This document shows, piece by piece, positions 1-6,523 of a stretch of DNA of 12,800 nt. The notes below the pieces were generated by a model. That model was not told the DNA's origin and searched no databases. It saw only the letters and a program-made list of their open reading frames with translations. Numbering within the stretch: the first letter of the stretch is position 1; every line of letters starts with the position of its first letter. The position numbers and the translations under genes were made by a program. Source of the DNA: an uncultured Bilophila sp. (GTDB lineage Bacteria > Desulfobacterota > Desulfovibrionia > Desulfovibrionales > Desulfovibrionaceae); NCBI GenBank assembly GCA_902373525.1, contig CABKMN010000064.1:1-12800 (forward strand). Reading direction: 5' to 3'.

Positions 1-10
1 GGGGTGGAGT

Positions 11-64
11 TTGAGGAGGGGGAGGAGGGACTTTCTCCAGAAAGTCCCTCCTCCCCCTCCTCAA
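11..64 (-). repeat. Perfect 54-base palindrome after obgE (REP-like element or terminator)
   Basis: Two perfectly complementary 26-base arms (11-36 and 39-64) are separated by two bases, so an RNA would fold into a long hairpin with a small loop. It lies 17 bases past the obgE stop codon. On the obgE sense strand the arm is almost pure purine after its first two bases, and the centre is ACTTTCTGGAGAAAGT. No T-run follows, only AAACTCCACCCC, so it is not a standard intrinsic terminator. A sister copy lies after mutL at 12735-12788 in the same orientation relative to its gene. Roles in 3'-end protection, termination or as a mobile REP-like unit are all possible. Confidence 0.85.
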
Positions 65-81
65 TTGCTTTGCTCCCGTCC

Positions 82-1188
82 CTATTCCGTCTCTCGCGTG
101 TACACGACTTCGATGTCGGGGAATTCCTCGTCTTCGAGGACCATTTCCTGGAAGTGCAGCAGCGGGGCGTGGGCCTCGACTTCGGTACGGAGCTTCCACA
201 TGGCGGCGAGCAGTTCCTCGACGCCTTCGCCCTGCTGGGCGGACATGAAGAAGATTTCCCGCCCGTCCTTCTTGGCGCGGGCGCGGAGCGCGTCCACTTC
301 CTCGGGCGTCCGCAGGTCGATCTTGTTGATCACCTGCAACTGGCGGCGCCGACCGAGGTCTTCGTCAAAGGCGTCCAGCTCGTCGTTGACCAGATCGAAA
401 CCGGCCCACGGGTTTTCATCCGGGTTCACGTCTTCGATGCTCAGAAGATGCACGAGGAAACGGGTCCGCTCCACATGCTTGAGGAAACGGTGCCCGAGGC
501 CCTGCCCTTCGCTGGCCCCTTCAATGAGGCCGGGGATGTCCGCCACCACCATGCGCTGATCAGGATCGTACTCGTCGATCACGACGCCGAGGTTGGGCGT
601 CAGCGTGGTGAACGGATAGGCCGCGATTTTGGGCCGGGCGGCGGAAATGCGGGAAATGAACGTGGACTTGCCCGCGTTGGGCAGGCCGATGATCCCCGCG
701 TCCGCAAGAATCTTGAGTTCAAGGCGCAGGTTGCGTTCCTCGCCGGGCTCGCCGGGCTGCGCGAACCGGGGGGCGCGCATGGTCGAGGACTTGAAATGCT
801 CGTTGCCCTTGCCGCCGCGTCCGCCGCGCGCCACGAGGAATTCATCCCCCGCTTCCGCAAGGTCGGTCAGCATGTGCTCGCCTTCGGGCGTCTGTTCGAA
901 CACCAGCGTGCCCACGGGCAGGTTGAGGACGAGGTCTTCGCCCTTGCGCCCGTACCGCTGGCTGCCCATGCCGCCCTGCCCGTTCTGGGCCTCGTAATGG
1001 CGCATGATCCGAAAGTCGTAGAGGCTCAGGAGGCGCGAATCGGCGCGCAGGATCACGCTCCCGCCGTCGCCGCCGTCGCCGCCGTCCGGCCCGCCGCGCG
1101 GTACGAATTTCTCACGCCGGAACGACACGCAGCCGTTCCCGCCCTTGCCGGCCTTGACGCTGATGACAGCTTCATCCACAAAACGCAT
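82..1188 (-). CDS. obgE: ObgE/CgtA, essential ribosome-assembly GTPase
   Basis: This 368-residue Obg-family GTPase binds the 50S subunit late in its maturation and links ribosome assembly to GTP level and stress. The glycine-rich Obg fold comes first (about residues 1-160, with GGPDGGDGGDGG near 32-43). The G domain follows: Walker A GLPNAGKST at 168-176, switch I TT at 194-195, DIPG at 217-220, NKID at 288-291 and SAQ at 316-318. It ends soon after the G domain with an acidic tail, so it lacks the extra OCT domain of some Gram-positive Obg proteins. An AGGA precedes the ATG by about eight bases. It is the last gene of the leftward block, 24 bases after an unknown membrane protein, in the common rplU-rpmA-obgE neighbourhood. 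Confidence 0.98.
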   Translation of the reverse strand: MRFVDEAVISVKAGKGGNGCVSFRREKFVPRGGPDGGDGGDGGSVILRADSRLLSLYDFRIMRHYEAQNGQGGMGSQRYGRKGEDLVLNLPVGTLVFEQTPEGEHMLTDLAEAGDEFLVARGGRGGKGNEHFKSSTMRAPRFAQPGEPGEERNLRLELKILADAGIIGLPNAGKSTFISRISAARPKIAAYPFTTLTPNLGVVIDEYDPDQRMVVADIPGLIEGASEGQGLGHRFLKHVERTRFLVHLLSIEDVNPDENPWAGFDLVNDELDAFDEDLGRRRQLQVINKIDLRTPEEVDALRARAKKDGREIFFMSAQQGEGVEELLAAMWKLRTEVEAHAPLLHFQEMVLEDEEFPDIEVVYTRETE

Positions 1189-1212
1189 ATGAGTATCCTG
1201 ATTCCTTACAAA

Positions 1213-1647
1213 TTAGATGTCGCTCCCGCCGCTCCGCCGCGAAAGCCGCCTGGGATGGCCGAACATGGCCAGGGCCACCCCCGCCGCATAGATCACGCCG
1301 TCAACCGCCACACCGTACGCGGATGGCGGCACGCCCCGATCCGCCGCCCCCGCCCAGACGAAAACCGTGGAAACGAGCAGCGCCAAGACGACCCCGCAGA
1401 CGGCCTGAACCGGGGAAAACGGTTCGTTCCCCTTGCGTATCCGCCACCGGGCAAGGGCATACGCCATCAGGAGCGGCCCTCCGCAGTAAACGATATTCCA
1501 CAACGTCCCCCCGGAGCCCCTGCCGGAGCCGGCCCACAGCAACGCCTGCATGCTGCGCCAGAAGGGCGCCAGTATTCCCAGCTGGACGGCGAACAGAAAC
1601 ACCTTGTTTATCGTGCATCTCCTGACGCGCAACCGTGCGAAGCGCAC
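1213..1647 (-). CDS. Small integral membrane protein, unrecognised
   Basis: I do not recognise this protein of up to 144 residues. It shows about four hydrophobic stretches (residues 16-38, 46-66, 80-102 and 109-129), joined by short loops rich in Arg and Gly, with a basic C-terminal tail (PRRLSRRSGG). Codons end mostly in G or C, as in neighbouring genes, which supports real coding. The start is uncertain. The GTG at 1647 has AAAGGGG just upstream. An AGGAGA at 1618-1623 lies six bases before an ATA codon and about 15 before a second GTG at 1602, and a start there would remove the basic N-terminus. It lies between the terminator after rpmA and obgE, and is probably co-transcribed with obgE (24-base gap). 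Confidence 0.65.
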   Translation of the reverse strand: MRFARLRVRRCTINKVFLFAVQLGILAPFWRSMQALLWAGSGRGSGGTLWNIVYCGGPLLMAYALARWRIRKGNEPFSPVQAVCGVVLALLVSTVFVWAGAADRGVPPSAYGVAVDGVIYAAGVALAMFGHPRRLSRRSGGSDI

Positions 1648-1791
1648 CGTCCCCTTTCTTGAAGAGAGGGCTAGCCGTTTCCAGAGGAATCAGACGGGGC
1701 GGAAAAGAACGGGCCTCTTCGAACGGAAGGTTCGCGGAAAAGACGGGATGGGGAACGCCGTCGGCTCTCCGTGGAGGTCGGCGCATACGCC

Positions 1792-1822
1792 AAAAGGGAA
1801 GAAGCCTGACGGCTCCTTCCCT
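1792..1822 (-). terminator. Intrinsic terminator after rpmA
   Basis: On the minus strand a 12-base-pair stem (arms 1811-1822 and 1795-1806, one G-U pair) closes a four-base loop and is followed by a run of four T. It begins 24 bases beyond the rpmA stop codon. It should end most rplU-rpmA transcripts, so the membrane protein and obgE would depend on read-through or on their own promoter. I could not recognise one in 1648-1790. Confidence 0.8.
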
Positions 1823-1846
1823 CTGAAAAATCGTCTCTTCTGCAAA

Positions 1847-2128
1847 CTATTCGGCAGCGGGAGCTTCGAAAGGCAGAATGTGGACGCGCTTCTGAATCTT
1901 GCGCTTGCGAACATAGGTTTCGTACTTCACCGTGCCGTCGATCTTGGCGAACAGGGTGTAGTCGCTGCCCATGCCCACGTTTTCACCGGGATGGATCACG
2001 GTGCCGAGCTGACGAACGAGGATGTTGCCAGCGAGCACGGCCTGACCGCCGTAACGCTTCACGCCACGGCGCTGAGCATTACTGTCGCGACCGTTGCGGG
2101 AACTGCCGCCTGCTTTCTTATGTGCCAT
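1847..2128 (-). CDS. rpmA: 50S ribosomal protein L27
   Basis: This 93-residue L27 is a late-assembling 50S protein whose N-terminal tail reaches the peptidyl-transferase centre. The family signature is clear: MAHKKAGGSSRNGRDSNAQR at the start, then KRYGGQAV and GNILVRQLGT, and a C-terminal region with the usual VYDG-type segment replaced by FAKIDGTVKY. The protein begins directly with MAHKK, so it lacks the cleaved N-terminal extension of Firmicutes L27. AAGGAGA precedes the ATG by about seven bases. It follows rplU after 24 bases, the usual rplU-rpmA pair, and is followed by an intrinsic terminator. Confidence 0.98.
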   Translation of the reverse strand: MAHKKAGGSSRNGRDSNAQRRGVKRYGGQAVLAGNILVRQLGTVIHPGENVGMGSDYTLFAKIDGTVKYETYVRKRKIQKRVHILPFEAPAAE

Positions 2129-2152
2129 GAGGGGTCTCCTTACACTTCAGAC

Positions 2153-2461
2153 TTAGGCCTGAATGGCCTTCACCTGAATGGCGGTATAATCCTGACGATG
2201 GCCCTGCAGCTTGCGGGAGTCGTTGCGGCGCCACTTCTTGAAAACAAGAATTTTGTCGCCACGCACGTGATCCAGCACAGTGGCCGTCACCTTGGCGTTT
2301 TCAACATAGGGCGCGCCGATCTTCAGTTCGGCCCCACCAACCATAAGCACTTTGTCGAGGGACACTTCGCTGTTCACGTCGGCAGCCATGCGATCCACGA
2401 GAATCTTGGTGCCTTCTTCAACGCGGAACTGCTTGCCGCCCGTTTCGATAATCGCGTACAT
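2153..2461 (-). CDS. rplU: 50S ribosomal protein L21
   Basis: This 102-residue L21 binds 23S rRNA in the large subunit. It begins MYAIIETGGKQFRVEEG and ends with the typical RNA-binding segment KILVFKKWRRNDSRKLQGHRQ, so it is full length for the family. The frame stays open 29 codons further upstream, but that stretch is the leader. GGAGG six bases before the ATG at 2461 and the conserved MYAI start fix this start. It is the first gene of the leftward block. An intrinsic terminator hairpin lies in its leader, ending directly before the ribosome binding site, and suggests premature-termination control. Confidence 0.98.
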   Translation of the reverse strand: MYAIIETGGKQFRVEEGTKILVDRMAADVNSEVSLDKVLMVGGAELKIGAPYVENAKVTATVLDHVRGDKILVFKKWRRNDSRKLQGHRQDYTAIQVKAIQA

Positions 2462-2473
2462 TAAGAACCTCCG

Positions 2474-2504
2474 AAAAAAGAGAAGGGATAAGTACCCCCT
2501 TCTC
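2474..2504 (-). promoter_or_regulatory. Attenuator-like terminator hairpin in the rplU leader
   Basis: On the minus strand GAGAAGGG (2504-2497) and CCCTTCTC (2487-2480) form an eight-pair stem around a nine-base loop, directly followed by six T (2479-2474) and then the rplU ribosome binding site. No gene on this strand lies upstream within the divergent region, so it cannot be the end of another operon. A second CCCTTC at 2572-2567 in the leader could pair with GAAGGG of the first arm and act as an antiterminator. Autoregulation by L21, known in principle for ribosomal protein leaders, is an inference. Confidence 0.65.
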
Positions 2505-2517
2505 CGCAACCTGTCAA
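2488..2517 (-). promoter_or_regulatory. Possible proximal sigma-70 promoter of rplU
   Basis: A perfect TTGACA (2517-2512) is followed after 17 bases by TACTTAT (2494-2488). The -10 match is poor, and the element overlaps the attenuator hairpin, so the two readings compete. If real, transcription would start near 2481 and skip most of the leader. Confidence 0.3.
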
Positions 2518-2601
2518 GCGGATTGGTGTACTTTGCAGGTTCGCCCACGTGCGGTTGCTCTTAGGTGAAGGGTTCGTGCAGGCCAGCGGGCGCGAATTCC
2601 A

Positions 2602-2631
2602 TTTATAACCCTATTCTCTGACGCATGGCAA
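2602..2631 (-). promoter_or_regulatory. Probable sigma-70 promoter of rplU-rpmA
   Basis: On the minus strand TTGCCA (2631-2626) lies 18 bases before TATAAA (2607-2602), each one base from consensus. Transcription would start near 2595 and give a leader of about 134 bases that includes the attenuator-like hairpin. An A/T-rich island at 2656-2722 lies just upstream. Confidence 0.5.
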
Positions 2632-2655
2632 GCCCAAACTTCGTGCGCTCGCGGT

Positions 2656-2722
2656 TCCAAAACAAAAAGAGTTTGTATTTTTTGGTAGTTAGAAAAAAAG
2701 AAGGAAAAATGTAAAAAAAATC
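2656..2722. other. A/T-rich tract between rplU and groES
   Basis: Runs of four to eight A or T recur here (2659-2662, 2664-2668, 2678-2683, 2693-2699, 2705-2709, 2713-2720) in an otherwise G/C-rich sequence. Several lie about one helical turn apart, so intrinsic bending is plausible. The tract sits upstream of the leftward rplU promoter and of the rightward groES promoter region, within a 507-base gap between the two start codons. I see no gene in this gap. An eight-pair hairpin at 2730-2754 lies next to the tract and has no clear role. Confidence 0.5.
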
Positions 2723-2830
2723 TTCTTTCCCCCCTTCCCAACGCGCGAAGGGGGATTATTTAATGCTGCGAGAGGTCGGAACAACACCGGCCCGCTTGCA
2801 AGGCGTACACCCCGGCGATCGTCACCCCGA

Positions 2831-2859
2831 TTGAAACGAGCGTCCTTTCCGCTTATCGG
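2831..2859 (+). promoter_or_regulatory. Candidate groESL promoter
   Basis: TTGAAA (2831-2836) is followed after 17 bases by TATCGG (2854-2859). The -35 is close to both the housekeeping and the heat-shock (RpoH) consensus; the -10 is weak for either. No CIRCE inverted repeat (TTAGCACTC and its mate) is visible before groES, so HrcA control through the usual site is not supported. Confidence 0.35.
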
Positions 2860-2968
2860 GGACACGTCCGCCCCTTTGGAGCGCTTGCAGGGTTCCCCCC
2901 GCAGGCGGCCCGAAGATGACGGGGCTGGTTGCAACAGAAAAAAATATCTTTTTGGAGGATAAGTCGTC

Positions 2969-3256
2969 ATGAGTCTGAAACCTTTGAATGACCGTGTTCT
3001 TGTCAAGCGCCTCGAATCCGAGGAACGCACCGCCAGCGGCCTGTACATTCCCGATACCGCCAAGGAAAAGCCTTCCAAGGGCGAAGTGGTCGCCGTGGGT
3101 CCTGGCAAGCATGCCGACGACGGCAAGCTCGTTCCCATGACCGTGAAAGTGGGCGACATGGTCCTCTTCAACAAGTATGCCGGCACCGAAGTCAAGATCG
3201 ACGGCGCCGAACACCTCGTCATGCGCGAAGACGACATCCTTGCCATCATTGCCTAG
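2969..3256 (+). CDS. groES: Co-chaperonin GroES (Hsp10)
   Basis: This 95-residue GroES forms the seven-subunit lid on GroEL. It shows the family pattern: the start MSLKPLNDRVLVKRLESEE, the mobile loop around ERTASGLYIPDTAKEKPSKG (about residues 19-38), the segment GEVVAVGPG, and the end EHLVMREDDILAIIA. The length is normal. GGAGG at 2954-2958 lies about ten bases before the ATG and directly after a short A-tract/T-tract pair that could form a weak hairpin. groEL follows after 60 bases, and the two share the terminator at 5001-5032. Lysine is mostly AAG, and most codons end in G or C, as expected for a highly expressed gene. Confidence 0.99.
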   Translation: MSLKPLNDRVLVKRLESEERTASGLYIPDTAKEKPSKGEVVAVGPGKHADDGKLVPMTVKVGDMVLFNKYAGTEVKIDGAEHLVMREDDILAIIA

Positions 3257-3316
3257 CGGCCCGCTTTTTCGCTGCGACCTTACCTTATTTATTAGATAGT
3301 TCTGGAGGAAAATCCC

Positions 3317-4960
3317 ATGGCTTCCAAAGAAATTCTGTTTGACGCCAAAGCTCGTGAAAAACTGTCCCGTGGCGTGGACAAGCTCGCCAACGCCGTAAAG
3401 GTGACCCTTGGACCCAAGGGCCGCAACGTCGTGATTGAAAAGTCCTTCGGCGCTCCCGTCATCACCAAGGACGGCGTCTCCGTCGCCAAGGAAATCGAGC
3501 TCGAAGACAAGTTTGAAAACATGGGCGCCCAGATGGTCCGCGAAGTCGCTTCCAAGACCAACGACATCGCCGGCGACGGCACCACCACCGCCACCGTGCT
3601 CGCTCAGGCCGTCTATCGCGAAGGCGTGAAGCTCGTGGCCGCCGGCCGCAACCCGATGGCCATCAAGCGCGGCATCGACAAGGCCGTCGAAGCCGTTTCC
3701 AAGGAACTCGGCAACATCGCCAAGCCCACCCGCGATCAGAAAGAAATCGCTCAGGTCGGCACCATTTCCGCCAACTCCGACGCCACCATCGGCAACATCA
3801 TCGCCGAAGCCATGGCGAAGGTCGGCAAGGAAGGCGTGATCACCGTTGAAGAAGCCAAGGGTCTCGAAACCACGCTCGACGTCGTCGAAGGCATGAAGTT
3901 CGACCGCGGCTACCTGTCCCCCTACTTCGTGACCAACGCCGAAAAGATGGTCTGCGAACTGGACAACCCGTACATCCTCTGCAACGAAAAGAAGATTTCC
4001 AGCATGAAGGACATGCTCCCCGTGCTGGAACAGGTCGCCAAGGTCAACCGTCCGCTGCTGATCATCGCTGAAGACATCGAAGGCGAAGCCCTCGCCACCC
4101 TCGTGGTGAACAAGCTGCGCGGCGCCCTGAACGTGGTCGCCGTGAAGGCTCCCGGCTTCGGCGAACGCCGTAAGGCCATGCTCGAAGACATCGCCATCCT
4201 CACCGGCGGCGAAGCCGTGTTCGAAGAACGCGGCATCAAGCTGGAAAGCCTGCCCCTGTCCTCGCTCGGCACCGCCAAGCGCGTGGTCATCGACAAGGAA
4301 AACACCACCATCGTCGACGGCGCCGGCAAGGGCGACGAAATCAAGGCCCGCGTGAAGCAGATTCGCGCCCAGATCGAAGAAACCACTTCCGATTACGACC
4401 GCGAAAAGCTGCAGGAACGCCTCGCCAAGCTGGTGGGCGGCGTCGCCGTGATTCATGTCGGTGCGGCTACCGAAACCGAAATGAAGGAAAAGAAGGACCG
4501 TGTGGAAGACGCCCTCAACGCGACCCGCGCCGCGGTTGAAGAAGGCATCATCCCCGGCGGCGGCACCGCGTTCGTCCGTTGCATCAAGACCCTCGACGAC
4601 ATCAAGCCCGCCGACGACGACGAACTGGCCGGCCTGAACATCGTCCGCCGCGCTCTTGAAGAACCCCTGCGCCTCATCGCCGGCAACGCCGGTCACGAAG
4701 GCTCCGTGGTCGTGGAAAAGGTCCGCGAAGGCAAGGACGGCTTCGGCTTCAACGCCGCTACCGGCGAATACGAAGACCTCATCAAGGCCGGCGTCATCGA
4801 CCCGAAGAAGGTGGCCCGCATCGCGCTGCAGAACGCCGCTTCCGTGGCTTCCCTGCTCCTGACCACCGAATGCGCCATCGCCGAAAAGCCCGAACCCAAG
4901 AAGGACATGCCCGCCATGCCCGATATGGGTGGTATGGGCGGCATGGGCGGCATGTACTAA
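3317..4960 (+). CDS. groEL: Chaperonin GroEL (Hsp60)
   Basis: This 547-residue chaperonin subunit forms the double-ring folding chamber and hydrolyses ATP. Conserved family segments run throughout: TLGPKGRNVV near residue 31, the nucleotide-binding GDGTTTATVL at 86-95, and GGVAVIHVGAATETEMKEKKDRVEDALNAT-type sequence in the C-terminal equatorial part. The protein ends in the flexible GGM-repeat tail (three GGM units, then a final Tyr). The length matches the usual 540-550 residues, with no frameshift. A strong GGAGG lies about nine bases before the ATG. A single copy is present in this window, in the normal groES-groEL order. Confidence 0.99.
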   Translation: MASKEILFDAKAREKLSRGVDKLANAVKVTLGPKGRNVVIEKSFGAPVITKDGVSVAKEIELEDKFENMGAQMVREVASKTNDIAGDGTTTATVLAQAVYREGVKLVAAGRNPMAIKRGIDKAVEAVSKELGNIAKPTRDQKEIAQVGTISANSDATIGNIIAEAMAKVGKEGVITVEEAKGLETTLDVVEGMKFDRGYLSPYFVTNAEKMVCELDNPYILCNEKKISSMKDMLPVLEQVAKVNRPLLIIAEDIEGEALATLVVNKLRGALNVVAVKAPGFGERRKAMLEDIAILTGGEAVFEERGIKLESLPLSSLGTAKRVVIDKENTTIVDGAGKGDEIKARVKQIRAQIEETTSDYDREKLQERLAKLVGGVAVIHVGAATETEMKEKKDRVEDALNATRAAVEEGIIPGGGTAFVRCIKTLDDIKPADDDELAGLNIVRRALEEPLRLIAGNAGHEGSVVVEKVREGKDGFGFNAATGEYEDLIKAGVIDPKKVARIALQNAASVASLLLTTECAIAEKPEPKKDMPAMPDMGGMGGMGGMY

Positions 4961-5000
4961 GCCAAGGCTTGGGACAGCGCTCGCAGCCTCGTTGAATCAG

Positions 5001-5032
5001 GCCCCCGGCAACGCATGTTGCCGGGGGCTTTT
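5001..5032 (+). terminator. Intrinsic terminator of groESL
   Basis: A perfect 12-base-pair stem (5001-5012 with 5017-5028) carries a GCAT loop and is followed directly by four T. It lies about 40 bases beyond the groEL stop codon. Confidence 0.95.
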
Positions 5033-5662
5033 GCGTCCGTACCGATGAAAAGCGGGAAAACAAGCCCGTTCCCTTCACCAGACCCGCCGAGGAGCCGACG
5101 CCTGTTCCTTCCCCAAACGGGCGCGGGCATCCTTCATCCCAACGGTCCCCCAAGAAGGGGCCACGGCCCTTCCCCAAACCTGCGCGGGCACCCTTCCCGT
5201 TCCGGCATGGAATCCGATTGTCGCCTTCCACGGCATGGTAAATGAGCGATATGTGCCAAACGAATCGCCCTGCCCGCCGTGCGGCCTGTGCGTCCGCGCC
5301 CGCCCCGCCGGGCCGCTGGACTCCTACGCCCCCATCCCCGCAGAGGCCTGTCCTTCAACGCATGGCGCACACAGGACGGCATCCCGCACTGTTCCAGCCG
5401 ATTATCTCGTCGCCGCTCTCGCGGCTCCCGGCGGACTCGTGCGGAGCTACGCCGCATGGGAACCGACAGGATCGGCGGACGTACGGCGACACGGCGGGCG
5501 CCGCACGGGAACCTCACCCCGCCGTCTTCGCGGCAATACGGGAGACGCCGACGCGCTCCCGGCCCCGTTTGCCAGAACACGGGCAAGTTGATAGAGGAAA
5601 GGGCGTTTGGATCGGAAACGAACTCCGCATTTGGAGACGACTTGTTACCCACAGGCAGCATC
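5033..5662. other. 630-base stretch without a supportable gene
   Basis: Open frames exist on both strands, but their translations are Arg/Pro-rich, match no family I know and lack ribosome binding sites. The first 160 bases are C-rich and hold the direct repeat at 5107-5135 and 5168-5196. I see no clear promoter or RNA gene in the rest. The region may contain decayed sequence or the promoter of the cysteine hydrolase gene. Confidence 0.6.
5107..5196. repeat. Imperfect direct repeat, two 29-base copies
   Basis: Copies at 5107-5135 and 5168-5196 match at 26 of 29 positions and share CCTTCCCCAAAC and GCGCGGGCA. They are 61 bases apart start to start. A weaker third match begins near 5072. The copies lie outside any gene. 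Function is unknown; they may belong to a dispersed intergenic family. Confidence 0.7.
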
Positions 5663-6229
5663 ATGAACACAGCCCTCGTCATCATCGACATGCAGAACGA
5701 TTTTGTCCTGCCCGACGCGCCCCTGTGCGTGAAAGGCGCACTGGCCACCGTACCGACCATCCGCGAACTGCTCGATCAGGCCCGCAAACAGGGCTGGCGC
5801 GTCATCCACGTCATCCGCCAGCATCGTCCCGACGGGAGCGATGTGGAAATCGGACGCGCCGCGCTGTTCACCGGCGGCAAAGGCATCTGCATCCCCGGCA
5901 CGCCCGGCGCACAAATCGTCGACGAACTGGCGCCCCTGCCGCAGGAAACCGTCCTCCGCAAGCTCCGTTTCAGCGCCTTCTTCCAGACCGAGCTGGACAT
6001 GCTCCTCCGCCGCCTCAAGGTGGACACCGTGGTCGTCGCCGGAACCCAGTACCCCAACTGCGTCCGGGGAACCGCCGTGGACGCCATGAGTCACGACTAC
6101 CGCACCATCGTGGTGACGGACGCCTGCTCCGCGCAGACCGAGGAGATCGCCGCCGCCAACATCCGCGACATGAGGAACATGGGCATCGCCTGCGTCACGC
6201 TGGCCGAGCTGCCGTCCACGCTTTCCTAG
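5663..6229 (+). CDS. Isochorismatase-like cysteine hydrolase
   Basis: This 188-residue protein belongs to the isochorismatase-like hydrolase family, which cleaves amide or ether bonds in small molecules through a Cys nucleophile. The triad is visible: Asp9 in ALVIIDMQNDF, Lys100 in RKLRFSAFF, and Cys133 in GTQYPNCVRGTAVDAM, where the residues before Cys form the usual cis-peptide strand. The Asp-x-His...His metal site of nicotinamidases is missing, so PncA activity is unlikely; the substrate is unknown. The frame is open far upstream, but the family start MNTALVIIDM fixes the ATG at 5663. The ribosome binding site there is weak (AGGCAGC). The gene stands alone, 630 bases after the groESL terminator and about 290 before prmC. 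Confidence 0.9.
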   Translation: MNTALVIIDMQNDFVLPDAPLCVKGALATVPTIRELLDQARKQGWRVIHVIRQHRPDGSDVEIGRAALFTGGKGICIPGTPGAQIVDELAPLPQETVLRKLRFSAFFQTELDMLLRRLKVDTVVVAGTQYPNCVRGTAVDAMSHDYRTIVVTDACSAQTEEIAAANIRDMRNMGIACVTLAELPSTLS

Positions 6230-6523
6230 AGCGGATGGCCTTCTCAAAGGTCCGTCCACTCCAAGGCGCGGTCCTCGGCACAATCCGCGGTGCGGCGGGC
6301 GGGCTCGCCTCGCCTTTCGGCCCTTCACGTTGAAAGGCGGGGCCCCCAGCCGCCGCGTCCCCGTTTTTGCCCAGCACACCGCGTAATCCGACCCGTTCCA
6401 TACGCCCTCTCCCGCCACGGGACGCCTTCCGCACCGCCTTCCCGCCGCCGGAAGCCTTTGGCGACAAGAAGAAGGCCCTCCCCAGAGGGCCCCGGCATAC
6501 ACGCACGTTTCAAAGGATAGCCC
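6230..6523. other. Gap between the cysteine hydrolase gene and prmC, with hairpins
   Basis: No gene is supportable here. An eight-pair hairpin occupies 6311-6339 (CGCCTTTC with GAAAGGCG), and a seven-pair hairpin with a four-base loop occupies 6474-6491 (GGCCCTC with GAGGGCC), 32 bases before prmC. The second lacks a T-run on the plus strand. The prmC ribosome binding site (AAAGGA) lies at the end of the gap. Confidence 0.5.
6338..6368 (+). terminator. Weak candidate terminator after the cysteine hydrolase gene
   Basis: CGGGG (6338-6342) can pair with CCCCG (6359-6363), which is followed by five T. The stem is only five pairs and the loop is long (16 bases, rich in C), and the first arm overlaps the hairpin at 6311-6339, so efficiency is doubtful. 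Confidence 0.35.

Noticed and set aside
4..1662. A 552-codon open frame on the plus strand opposite obgE and the membrane protein gene
   Set aside because: It is antisense to obgE, has no ribosome binding site, begins inside the palindrome and shows no recognisable domain.
2462..2548. A longer L21 starting 29 codons upstream
   Set aside because: L21 starts MYAIIETGGKQF throughout the family and has GGAGG at the right distance. The extra codons translate the leader and attenuator.
2755..2968. A CIRCE operator upstream of groES
   Set aside because: I looked for TTAGCACTC with its inverted mate nine bases away and found no match.
2822..4696. A 624-codon open frame on the minus strand opposite groES and groEL
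   Set aside because: It is antisense to two unmistakable genes with strong ribosome binding sites. Long open frames opposite strongly biased, G/C-rich genes are common, and its translation (rich in Gly, Asp, His, Phe) matches no family.
5107..5196. A CRISPR array
   Set aside because: Only two clear copies, no regular spacers and no cas genes in the window.
5279..5662. N-terminal extension of the cysteine hydrolase by 128 codons
   Set aside because: The extension is Arg/Pro-rich and does not resemble a domain. The family begins at MNTALVIIDM, so the ATG at 5663 is preferred despite its weak ribosome binding site.
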